Source: Trabulsiella odontotermitis
Lineage (GTDB): Bacteria; Pseudomonadota; Gammaproteobacteria; Enterobacterales; Enterobacteriaceae
Assembly (NCBI RefSeq): GCF_001297775.1
Contig: NZ_LIFX01000014.1
Coordinates: 119,796 to 183,795 of the forward strand
Length of the DNA: 64,000 nucleotides
Direction of reading: 5' to 3'
Below the pieces are notes generated by a model. That model was not told the DNA's origin and searched no databases. It saw only the letters and a program-made list of their open reading frames with translations. Numbering within the stretch: position 1 is the stretch's first letter; the number at the start of each line of letters is the position of its first letter. Made by a program: the position numbers and the translations under genes. This document shows positions 47,433 to 56,223 of this stretch, piece after piece.

Positions 47433-50400
47433 TCAATGAGAAGAATCATAAACATTATTATTGAATAAGTTCCACTCTTTCCTTCTGCGTGTCACCAGAC
47501 CGGCGGTACCACCATTGGTGATATCGAGTAATTCATCCGCTGCGCCAGCATAATCTCCACTATTTAGTTTCGATTTGAGTAAAGGTGCTTTGCGTAATGA
47601 ACCGAGATTGAACAAAAGGCTTACCAACGCATCAAACTCGTACTGATAGAGATTCACCGTTACTGAACTCTTAAGTTCATTTACATATGTGGGCAATCTT
47701 TCTTCAAAGAGTTCGTCAGCACGGGTACGTGTGATGCCCTCTTTAAAATCGTCTGACAGAACGATATCCTCACACTTGCACCTTGCAATTAAGTGACCAT
47801 AACCAATGGTACAGTAGCCCTCTGAATCATTGTAAGGTTTAGACTTAAATGACTCCCATCCTTTAATAAACAATTTTCCCTCATCTGAAACCTGTAACTG
47901 GTTTATATCGATCCGGCTTCCATTTTTGACATTTTCACTGAAAGTATTTTCGTAACCTTCGAGCAATATTTCTAACGGATCACATAAGTCACTTCGTCTT
48001 CTGTAAGGGATGTCTGACGTGTTGTTTGGAGGCGATTCAGACTCATATCCAGGATAGTATTCAAAATGCAGCATATAAACAGTCTGCCCCGCTATAATAC
48101 TGGGATGTCTGTTTGTTTCGGGAGAAATTATTAAACCTGTTTTGGCTATTATATGCCCCTGACTCACCTTGTCCCCTACATTAACAGTAATACTATCAGG
48201 ATCAACTTCTCCATATCGCGCAAAGAAACGTCTACTATCATTCGTTTTATGCTCGATTGTTATTTGTGATGTTCCCATATAATAAGCCGTAATACTTTTG
48301 ACTACACCGTCACATATAGCAACAATTTCTGTCGAAGGGTCGGTATATAAATCACGCGCAGCATGTTTACGATTCCCCTCACTTCGATTCCGACCAAATA
48401 TGGCCTGAGAAGCATTACTGTCACTTAAAGACGCAGCCCAGTAATAATTTTTCCAGACTCCGTTAATATCATTCTTGGGTTTGACTTTAAGCGGAAATAT
48501 AATCAAATTCTGATTATTCGAGACAGCGTCCAAAAATACCACCGGATGCATATGCCACAACTCTGCCCCCAGCGCCACGCCCCTTTCACACACCGCCTTC
48601 ATCCACGTCATCTTATCCAGAAATTCTTCCAGATATGTTTTCCACAACGGTGCGTCCGTGGTTAATGTCTCCAGGTAGGTCTTCCACAGCGGGTCATCCT
48701 TCCCGTAGTACCATTCACTGGCGTGTTTTGCAATTACCCGATATAAGCGGTCGCGATACGACACATTATGAACCGCCTGAAGATACTCCTGCTCCGAGTA
48801 ATACCCGTTCTGGTTACTGTCTATCAATTCCAGCAGCCGTTTATAGTTATACTTATTCAGCGCGTGAGTGGTGCGGGTTTCCTCCTCTGCTGCTTTATAC
48901 AACTGCTCCAGAATACCCTTCACCACGTTATTCGGTTGCTTTATACCATCAATCAGGTCAAAACTTTCCGGTGTCTTATTCAGTGTGACAAACCCGAGTT
49001 CACCTAACGCATACTGTGACACTTTCTTTATACTGGCAGCAGGTAACCAGCCACCTTCAGGACGTATCTGATAATAGGCCGCATCATTGTTGCCGGTCAG
49101 CAAAACTCCCTCAGCATCAGCACCAGGCACTTTTGCAAGCGTCAGGATCCCCGGGGCCTTTGTTTTTCGACTGCCCGCCACCATACCCTGCTCACACTTA
49201 TCAAATAACGGTACGTTGGTTTGCCAGGTAAGATAAACTGGCGCATCCTCTCCAGCCCTTCCGGGATTAGTGATGAACTTCTCCATGTCATCCGCACTCA
49301 GGCACTCTATATGCACCTGGTAGCGCGAACGTTTGCCGTTTTCTTCCGGTAACTGATAAAACCCCATATGCCCGAGACTGTCTCCGGCACTGACAGGCAC
49401 AGGCGATGGAGGCACATACACTTCATTAAAAACGGGTTCACTACCAGATGCTGCCGGTGCAACCGGCGTCAGGCTGTCGCCGTCTGACACTACCCATACC
49501 CGGTCACCCTTCTTCAACCTGTCCTTATCCCGACCCAGCGTGACCAGACTGAATGTTCTTTCTGCATCACCGGAGTTCTTGCCGGGGCGGATGACCTGCT
49601 GCGCGGTATTACCGGGATCGTATGAAAGCGGGAAATCGGCTACCAGTCTACCTGCATTTTTATATTGCAGTACATCGTCACTACTAAGATAGTACGCCCA
49701 GTTTGTACGCGAAGTGCAATTCACCACGCTTTCTGACTGATTAGAGTAAGCCGGAGTACATTTTGCCCACCAGGACGGGACGGGCACCGATTCTGTTGCT
49801 TTCAGATTCCCCTGGTCTGATACCGTCCAGACTTTAGTACCCGCAGCAAGCGTGTTTCCTGCTGCATTTTTCGTCTCTCTGGTAATGGTTACTTCGGTAA
49901 ACTGACGCTGGTCGCTACTGCGGGTCACAATAGTGTCACTCAACGTGACTACCGTGTCTTTCTCCAGTTTTCCGGCTGTGCGCCCTGCCTGCAAATCTTC
50001 CGCACTGGCGTAATAGCGCTGAACACCTGCCACTTTTCTGTCCACCCGGCTGCCCTGTTGTTTATAAGCAGCATAAGGCGCCAGATTCATATAAAGAGTG
50101 AAAAATGTCAGTCCGCTCTCTTCTGTATCACCCGGCTGGATATAATGTTTCACCAATACAAAAGAGGTTGAAAGGAACAGTTTTTCACCACGCCATTCAA
50201 TCGCAGCACTCTCATAGTCCTTACATACACGCCAGGCAACTATCTCACCATCTGCCATACAACGAATAAATTGTTCCCCTTTATAAAGTTCACGACAATA
50301 TTCGTTCTCAGCTTCACTGTCAGTACTCAGGGCACACCAGGGAATCGTGGCATCAGTAATATGGATACCGCCATGCCACATTCCTTGACTTCCTACCAGA

Positions 50401-50516
50401 TACAGTCCTGAGCTTTCCCCTCCAAGCGTCGATACCAGATCATCCACAGAGGAAAAGGCATGGCCATTTTTGTTTGACGGTACGGGGTAACTGATTCTGG
50501 GTAGCTTTGCTGTCAT
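47433..50516 (-). CDS. T6SS peptidoglycan-hydrolase effector: core with EF-hand, M23-like domain, GH24 lysozyme
   Basis: A 1027-residue protein starting 15 bases after the second vgrG. Residues about 36-150 resemble a degenerate M23 barrel (GMWHGGIHI, IRCMADGEIVAW, FFTLYMNLAPY). About 185-500 hold SH3-like repeats (GTKVWTVSD, GDRVWVVSD). An EF-hand loop DSNQNGYYSEQE is at 566-577. After the junction HPVVFLD (657-663) comes an M23-like domain with H718xxxD722 but MLH817 in place of HxH, then a GH24 lysozyme with Glu888, Asp897 and Thr903 at T4 lysozyme spacing. There is no signal peptide, as expected for T6SS delivery. It probably cuts target peptidoglycan. Confidence 0.88.
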   Translation of the reverse strand: MTAKLPRISYPVPSNKNGHAFSSVDDLVSTLGGESSGLYLVGSQGMWHGGIHITDATIPWCALSTDSEAENEYCRELYKGEQFIRCMADGEIVAWRVCKDYESAAIEWRGEKLFLSTSFVLVKHYIQPGDTEESGLTFFTLYMNLAPYAAYKQQGSRVDRKVAGVQRYYASAEDLQAGRTAGKLEKDTVVTLSDTIVTRSSDQRQFTEVTITRETKNAAGNTLAAGTKVWTVSDQGNLKATESVPVPSWWAKCTPAYSNQSESVVNCTSRTNWAYYLSSDDVLQYKNAGRLVADFPLSYDPGNTAQQVIRPGKNSGDAERTFSLVTLGRDKDRLKKGDRVWVVSDGDSLTPVAPAASGSEPVFNEVYVPPSPVPVSAGDSLGHMGFYQLPEENGKRSRYQVHIECLSADDMEKFITNPGRAGEDAPVYLTWQTNVPLFDKCEQGMVAGSRKTKAPGILTLAKVPGADAEGVLLTGNNDAAYYQIRPEGGWLPAASIKKVSQYALGELGFVTLNKTPESFDLIDGIKQPNNVVKGILEQLYKAAEEETRTTHALNKYNYKRLLELIDSNQNGYYSEQEYLQAVHNVSYRDRLYRVIAKHASEWYYGKDDPLWKTYLETLTTDAPLWKTYLEEFLDKMTWMKAVCERGVALGAELWHMHPVVFLDAVSNNQNLIIFPLKVKPKNDINGVWKNYYWAASLSDSNASQAIFGRNRSEGNRKHAARDLYTDPSTEIVAICDGVVKSITAYYMGTSQITIEHKTNDSRRFFARYGEVDPDSITVNVGDKVSQGHIIAKTGLIISPETNRHPSIIAGQTVYMLHFEYYPGYESESPPNNTSDIPYRRRSDLCDPLEILLEGYENTFSENVKNGSRIDINQLQVSDEGKLFIKGWESFKSKPYNDSEGYCTIGYGHLIARCKCEDIVLSDDFKEGITRTRADELFEERLPTYVNELKSSVTVNLYQYEFDALVSLLFNLGSLRKAPLLKSKLNSGDYAGAADELLDITNGGTAGLVTRRRKEWNLFNNNVYDSSH
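49331..49637. repeat. 307-base identical direct repeat, copy 2
   Basis: Identical to 44461-44767. This copy lies inside the intact effector and encodes residues about 294-395. Confidence 0.95.
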
Positions 50517-50531
50517 AAATGACCTTCCATT

Positions 50532-52889
50532 TTATTCACTGGTCCATTTGGCGGAATTCGTTGTCGTGACCTTCACGTCCGTGGTTTTAAAATCCGGTGT
50601 TTCCAGTGGCAGACTGCTGCCAGTCCCAGGCACCAGATAACTCGCTACCTTCATCACCATCATCCCCTCAGAACCATGCTCAATCCCGTTCTTACTCAGC
50701 CGCAGATAGGACCCGCCCCCGTTCAGCGTCAGGGTTTCCGGCGTGCTGATAATGATTTCGTCTTCGCTGCTCGTCACCGTCAGTTGCTTTTCAGAGAGCA
50801 GAGACATCGTGTTGTGCTGGGCCTGAATTTCGATGTCTCCCCGGTTCGCGACCACCTTCACCCCCTCCTTATGCACAAACAGACCGAGGGCTTTCTCTAT
50901 CGTCACGGACAGATTGTTCATCGCGCCGATATCAAAATGCTGACCTGCATTGATCATCGTGTTGCGGGTGCTGCTGAGCTGAAGGTGTTCGCCTGAGGTC
51001 AGTGCCACACCCTGCGGAGCACTCGCCAGCAACACTGCAGACTGCAGATCCCTGATTCTGTCGGTCACCAGACTAATCTGGGTTTTGATGTCACAGACCA
51101 GGGCGCCGGCGGCTTCCGCGGCGCTGTTCAGCGCCTGCATCTGGCTGTTGGCCTGGTTAATCTGGTTAATGGCAGTGGTCATTTCCAGCACCGGGCCCTG
51201 CGCTTTGGCCTGGGCATCCGCCGTCAGGAACAGCCCTTTTGCCGCACGTACCGCGCCATATTCATCCGTCCGCAGTTCAAATCCGGCACCGCGCTTTTCA
51301 CGCTGATTGTTGACCAGATGCCCCATGTTCAGCTGCGTTTTGCCATATTCCGTCGCGAGCTTGATATGCTCTTCCTGGCGCCTGTCCTCCATCCGCAGTT
51401 TATTGTTCGCCGGTGTGCGCCATACGTTCCGTGTATGATTATCACTGGTGACATGGTCCGGATGCTCTGAGTCGTGCAGGGCATAGGCGATGTAGGGCCG
51501 GTCCGGATCCCCGCCGTCAAATACGATCGCCACTTCAGTCCCGTCGAGAAGCGGCGAGTGGAATCCGTACGTATCGCCGGCATAGGGTTTCGCCAGCCGC
51601 AGCCACAGACAGGCATAGCCCTGTTCAGGACGGTTACGGTCATAGTCCAGTTTTACCCGGTAGCGTCCTTCCTGGTCGAGCCAGGAATAGGTGTCGCCTT
51701 TCTGTGTGCTTTCCACCCGGGCAGGGAGCGATCCGGCTATCACCGGGCGATGGAGTAACGCCGGACGGTAGCAGACGGTTTCGCTATAGGGGATGCCTTC
51801 AAAGGTCAGCGTAAAGCTGCTTTTTCGTGAGCCGCTGGTGCGCACAGTGGTGATGAGAATGCCTTCTTTCACGGCATCAGGTAGCGTACCGTCCGTTTCC
51901 AGTACCTGGCCCGGGGCCAGATGAGGGCTGGAGGAATGCCCGGTAACGCGATACTGCGCGTTCAGAATGCGTTCGTGACGCAGACGGGCGAACCAGGCTC
52001 CGGTCTCCGGGCTTTCAGCGTCACCGGCTGTCAGAAAGGGTTCCGCGTAATGATACGTTTCCCCGGTGGTGATCCCTTCTTTACCTGTAATACTTTCAGA
52101 ACTGTCCTGAGGCGTCAGCGCTTCGCGGTAATTGTAGTCACGGGTGGTCACACTCCCGCTCACCACATTGCTGGTGGTCTGAATATCCCAGACGCTCTCC
52201 TGCCCGCTGTCGCTCATCCCGGCGGGGTTACGTAGCGGGAGCGTGACACCGAACTCATACTGCTGCTGGCTGTCCTGAAAAATCACCACGTCCTGTTCAA
52301 GACGGCGGTCCATTTCACAGCGCCAGTAAATGCCCACCTCAGCCAGCAGACGCTGAATAAATTCAAGGTCAGTTTCACGCCACCGGGTGATGAGCTCCCG
52401 GGCCGGATATTCCCGTGAGAGCCGGAACTCAAAATCAGGCCCTTCCAGACCGTGTTTACGCAGGACCTGTTCCACCACTTCAGTGACCGACTGATTGAGG
52501 TAGATTTCGCTTCCTTTGGTATAGCCCAGAAGGGCGATCCGGGGAACGAGGGTCAGCGCGTAACGGGTCTCATCATTCGAGGTGGACACGCGGCGAAAAG
52601 ACTCCACTACGCCATAAACCGTCCGGACTGGCAGCGCCGGTGTGCCGTCAAACATCGGGGTCTGGAAAGTGAATGACGCTGGCTTCAGCAGCAGCCTGTC
52701 GCAGGCAATATCCTCAGAGGAGCAGGTGACTGTCACGTCATAGCGCCAGGGCTGGCTGAGGGTTTCCACAGCGCTGAAACGTAACACATCCAGAAATTCA
52801 GTGCAGTCATGCACGTCAATGCGATACCGTGACTGGCCTGTCACCTTGTCAGCGAGACTGAGCCCTTTATTCATCAGTGATCCACTCAT
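50532..52889 (-). CDS. vgrG: T6SS spike protein VgrG (TssI), structural type
   Basis: A 785-residue VgrG with the gp27-like part (about 1-370), gp5-like OB and needle (RYRVKLDYDRNRPEQGYACL near 395) and DUF2345 beta-helix (about 520-730). The tail is short (ending NSAKWTSE) and has no toxin domain. Its core shares VVEQVLRKHGLEGPDFEFRL and other blocks with the deaminase VgrG but differs in many positions. The start overlaps the clpV stop (ATGA). The effector starts 15 bases downstream and is probably its cargo. Confidence 0.96.
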   Translation of the reverse strand: MSGSLMNKGLSLADKVTGQSRYRIDVHDCTEFLDVLRFSAVETLSQPWRYDVTVTCSSEDIACDRLLLKPASFTFQTPMFDGTPALPVRTVYGVVESFRRVSTSNDETRYALTLVPRIALLGYTKGSEIYLNQSVTEVVEQVLRKHGLEGPDFEFRLSREYPARELITRWRETDLEFIQRLLAEVGIYWRCEMDRRLEQDVVIFQDSQQQYEFGVTLPLRNPAGMSDSGQESVWDIQTTSNVVSGSVTTRDYNYREALTPQDSSESITGKEGITTGETYHYAEPFLTAGDAESPETGAWFARLRHERILNAQYRVTGHSSSPHLAPGQVLETDGTLPDAVKEGILITTVRTSGSRKSSFTLTFEGIPYSETVCYRPALLHRPVIAGSLPARVESTQKGDTYSWLDQEGRYRVKLDYDRNRPEQGYACLWLRLAKPYAGDTYGFHSPLLDGTEVAIVFDGGDPDRPYIAYALHDSEHPDHVTSDNHTRNVWRTPANNKLRMEDRRQEEHIKLATEYGKTQLNMGHLVNNQREKRGAGFELRTDEYGAVRAAKGLFLTADAQAKAQGPVLEMTTAINQINQANSQMQALNSAAEAAGALVCDIKTQISLVTDRIRDLQSAVLLASAPQGVALTSGEHLQLSSTRNTMINAGQHFDIGAMNNLSVTIEKALGLFVHKEGVKVVANRGDIEIQAQHNTMSLLSEKQLTVTSSEDEIIISTPETLTLNGGGSYLRLSKNGIEHGSEGMMVMKVASYLVPGTGSSLPLETPDFKTTDVKVTTTNSAKWTSE

Positions 52890-55543
52890 TGCAATGCTCC
52901 TTCTGCCTGCCCGTCAAATGTCAGCACAATGCCCTCTTCATCATCCCAGGTCAGCTGTAGCGTGGATGGCTTTTGTTTTGCCGCCATATGGCTTAATAGC
53001 TGCTGGCTCAGAACCGGCAGGATCTGCTGATTAAGCAGACTGTCCACGTTACGGGCACCGGTATCCGGCAGCAGACAGGCTGTCGTCAGCGCATCGGTAA
53101 GGCTTTTGTCAATGTCAGTGGAAATGCCGTAGTGGCGTCGCAGACGTGTGCTCACCTGTGCCAGCTTCATGCCGACGATGGTGCGCATGGCGTCCATTGC
53201 CAGCGGGCGGTAAATTACCGTCTGGAAGCGAGCCAGCAGCGCTGGCTGGAAATGATCGCGCAGGATCGGGCGTAACAACTCATGCAGATCGCTCTCGGTG
53301 GCTTCAGGTTGCTCGTCCAGCAGTTGCATCAGCGGGTCACTACCCAGGTTGGACGTCATCAGGATCACGGTATTGCGGAAATCGATCTCACGCCCTTCCC
53401 CGTCCCGCATAAAGCCCCGGTCAAAGACCTGATAAAACAGGTTCATCACATCCCGGTGAGCCTTCTCCACTTCATCCAGCAGCACCACGCTGTAAGGCCG
53501 CTTTCGTACCGCCTCAGTGAGAATACCGCCCTGACCGTAACCCACGTACCCCGGAGGGGAGCCTTTCAGCTGCGAGACCGTGTGCGGTTCCTGATATTCA
53601 GAGAGGTTGATGGTAATGAGCGATTTTTCACCACCATACATAGCGTCAGCAAGCGCCAGCGCGGTTTCTGTTTTGCCTGTCCCGCTTGGACCTACCAGTA
53701 AAAACACCCCCTGCGGTCCGTTTTCTGGTGTAAGGCCGGTTTTTGACGCTCTCAGCCGCTGAGCGATGGCATTCAGAGCGGGACTCTGGCCGACTACACG
53801 GGTTGCCAGCTGCTTTTCCAGTGTCAATAATTCGGTCTGCTCATCCTTCATCAGCGACGAGAGAGGAACCCCTGTCCAGTCGGCGATAACGGTCGCTACG
53901 GTACGAGCATCCACATCTAACCCCAGTAATGGACTATCGTTCTGTACCCTGGAGAGTTCGGAATGGCGCTCGGCAAGCTCTTCCTGACGGCTGATATCAC
54001 CACGACACGCTTTCAGTTTGTTAGTGAGCTGCTTTTCATTTTCAAACTGAATCTGGAGGGTACTCTGTCGCTGGCGTAGTTCATCTGTTCGCAGTTCAAT
54101 TTTCGGCAAGCGGCTGGCGTCAACCGGATTTCCCAGGGCCAGATCTTCCAGCAATTCCTGCTGCTCCATCGCCAGCGATGTCAGTTCGGCCTGCAAACGG
54201 GTAAGTTGTTCCGGCAGTGTATCCAGACTCATCCGCACACGGGCCGCTGCGGTATCCAGTAAATCCACGGCTTTATCCGGTAGCTGGCGTCCGGTCAGGT
54301 AGCGACGGGAAAGGGATACCGCCGCACGCACGGCCTCACCGGTAATGTGCACGCCGTGGTGTTCGGCATATCGCGATTTAAGGCCACGCAGCATCAGGCA
54401 GGCGGTGTCGTCATCAGGTTCGTCCACTTTCACCATCTGAAAACGGCGTTCAAGTGCCGGGTCGCGCTCAAAATACTGTTTGTATTCGCTCCAGGTTGTC
54501 GCGGCTATGGTACGCAGTTCCCCTCGTGCTAAAGCAGGTTTCAGCAGGTTTGCCGCATCCGCCCCACCCGCCTGATTACCCGCCCCGATGATGGTGTGCG
54601 CTTCATCAATAAACAACAGCACCGGTACCGGCGAGTGCTGTACTGCGTCGATAATATTTTTCAGCCGTTGTTCAAATTCACCTTTCACCCCGGCTCCTGC
54701 CTGTAACAGCCCCAGATCCAGTGTCCTGACAATGACGGGTCTGAGGCTTTCAGGGACATTTCCTTCTGCAATGCGCAAAGCCAGGCCTTCAACTAACGCC
54801 GTTTTACCGACTCCGGGCTCACCCACAAGGATCGGGTTGTTCTTGCGCCGTCTGGAGAGAATGTCCACCATCTGGCGGATCTCATTATCACGCCCAAAGA
54901 CCGGATCAATCTTTCCTTCACTGGCCCGGGCAGTGACATTGACTGTGAAGCGGTTTAGTACGGAATTGTCCTGTTCGGCGCCGGAATTTTCGCTCCCTGT
55001 CATTTCCCCCTTCAATGGCGCTGCCCTGCCCATGATTGTCATCGTGCTTGCAGGGTCGCCTGACACAACCTCATGGCGTTCGTCAGACTGGGCCTCCAGC
55101 AGGGGACGCAACCTTTCCAGCTGGCTGGTGGTCAGAGTCATTAAGGGCCATATCCCCTCACAGTGCATGAGGCCGGACGTTTCAATCATGGCTGCGAGGA
55201 GATGAACGCTGCGGATCTGCTCATCACCGGCAAGTGTCGCAGTAAGCCAGGCCTGTTTAAGCAGAGTCTGGAGCGCGGCTGACAGTTCTGGTCTGCTACG
55301 CACTGAACGGGGCTGTGCGTCAAGCCAGCTCATGAGTGACTGCCAGACAGCATCCATGTCCCATTCATAGCGGCGGGCAAGAACGGCCAGATCCCCTTCA
55401 CCTTGCTCCAGCAACTTTAACAGCCAGTGTTCAGGGGTGATCTCTGCATGCGCCCGCGTCTGACACAGCGACGCCGCACCTTCAAGGGCTTTCGCGCAAT
55501 AGTGATTTAAGCGACGCAGCAGAACGGCAGACTGACTTTCCAT
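52886..55543 (-). CDS. clpV: T6SS sheath-recycling ATPase ClpV (TssH)
   Basis: ClpV unfolds and recycles the contracted TssB-TssC sheath. From the ATG at 55543 the product has 885 residues; a longer frame adds 29 unlikely residues. An N-terminal Clp repeat domain (about 1-150) is followed by AAA module 1 with Walker A GEPGVGKTALVEG and LLFIDEAHTIIGAG, a middle coiled domain, and AAA module 2 with GPSGTGKTETALALADA and VVLLDEVEKAHRDV. It lies after hcp, with a hairpin between. Confidence 0.96.
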   Translation of the reverse strand: MESQSAVLLRRLNHYCAKALEGAASLCQTRAHAEITPEHWLLKLLEQGEGDLAVLARRYEWDMDAVWQSLMSWLDAQPRSVRSRPELSAALQTLLKQAWLTATLAGDEQIRSVHLLAAMIETSGLMHCEGIWPLMTLTTSQLERLRPLLEAQSDERHEVVSGDPASTMTIMGRAAPLKGEMTGSENSGAEQDNSVLNRFTVNVTARASEGKIDPVFGRDNEIRQMVDILSRRRKNNPILVGEPGVGKTALVEGLALRIAEGNVPESLRPVIVRTLDLGLLQAGAGVKGEFEQRLKNIIDAVQHSPVPVLLFIDEAHTIIGAGNQAGGADAANLLKPALARGELRTIAATTWSEYKQYFERDPALERRFQMVKVDEPDDDTACLMLRGLKSRYAEHHGVHITGEAVRAAVSLSRRYLTGRQLPDKAVDLLDTAAARVRMSLDTLPEQLTRLQAELTSLAMEQQELLEDLALGNPVDASRLPKIELRTDELRQRQSTLQIQFENEKQLTNKLKACRGDISRQEELAERHSELSRVQNDSPLLGLDVDARTVATVIADWTGVPLSSLMKDEQTELLTLEKQLATRVVGQSPALNAIAQRLRASKTGLTPENGPQGVFLLVGPSGTGKTETALALADAMYGGEKSLITINLSEYQEPHTVSQLKGSPPGYVGYGQGGILTEAVRKRPYSVVLLDEVEKAHRDVMNLFYQVFDRGFMRDGEGREIDFRNTVILMTSNLGSDPLMQLLDEQPEATESDLHELLRPILRDHFQPALLARFQTVIYRPLAMDAMRTIVGMKLAQVSTRLRRHYGISTDIDKSLTDALTTACLLPDTGARNVDSLLNQQILPVLSQQLLSHMAAKQKPSTLQLTWDDEEGIVLTFDGQAEGALQ

Positions 55544-55699
55544 ATCGGATCTCTCTTTACGATTGTATTCAGGTTCAGGACACGCTACCGCCCCTCGCTG
55601 TTTCCTGGTAATCAGATGACCAAAGCGCACGAGGTCAGAGGGCAGGTTTTGAAGTGATTTTTGCGCTCACCCGGACAGATGACTGCAAAAATCACCTGA

Positions 55700-55721
55700 C
55701 GGGCTGGCATGTGCCAGCCCG
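55700..55721 (-). terminator. Hairpin between hcp and clpV
   Basis: CGGGCTGGCA-TG-TGCCAGCCCG gives a 10-base-pair stem just past the hcp stop. In the leftward direction a run of five T residues follows only after nine bases. It may be a partial terminator or a 3' stabiliser that lets Hcp be made in excess over downstream proteins. Confidence 0.55.
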
Positions 55722-55729
55722 CATGGGTA

Positions 55730-56221
55730 TTACGCAGTGGTTCGTTCGTTCCAGGCGTCGGAGTGAATAATGTTGCCGTCTTTGTAGGTCCAGATGATTC
55801 TTTCGTAGCGCAGTTCGACCTGCTCAAGGTGGTTGTGTTTCTCAAAGACCGGATCCTTGATGTCGTGCATTTTCGGCGTGACTTTTACCAGCTTGACGTT
55901 TTCCAGTTTGGTGTTGAAATACTCAACCTCCTGACCTGCATCGTTGATCTTGTACCACTTGAACTCTGCTGACTTCAGGGTTTGTCCGGTGGTCACCGCC
56001 TTGTAAAGGTACGGGCTGGAAGAGTCGATTTCCTTGGTAAACAGGAACGGTGTGTGGATACGCGTACCGGTCAGTTTGCCGGTATTGTTATCGGTCGGGA
56101 TGTACAGGTTGTGTTCCTGTGCAACAACTTCGATGCTTCCTTCACGATCTTTCACATCGACGGAACCTTTAATGTCCGTGCCGCCATCGTCTTTCAGCCA
56201 CAGATAAACTGGAATTGCCAT
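55730..56221 (-). CDS. hcp: T6SS inner tube protein Hcp (TssD)
   Basis: Hcp hexamers stack to form the expelled tube. The 163-residue product has the family start AIPVYLWLKDDGGTDIKGSV and a core matching enteric Hcp proteins (FTKEIDSSSPYLYKAVTTGQ, CTerminal YERIIWTYKDGN). There is no toxin extension. It starts two bases after the OmpA-type gene ends. Confidence 0.96.
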   Translation of the reverse strand: MAIPVYLWLKDDGGTDIKGSVDVKDREGSIEVVAQEHNLYIPTDNNTGKLTGTRIHTPFLFTKEIDSSSPYLYKAVTTGQTLKSAEFKWYKINDAGQEVEYFNTKLENVKLVKVTPKMHDIKDPVFEKHNHLEQVELRYERIIWTYKDGNIIHSDAWNERTTA

Positions 56222-56223
56222 GT

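Noticed and set aside
55544..55630. Extended ClpV start
   Set aside because: The 29 extra residues do not look like the ClpV N-domain, which begins at MESQSAVLLRRLNHYC.
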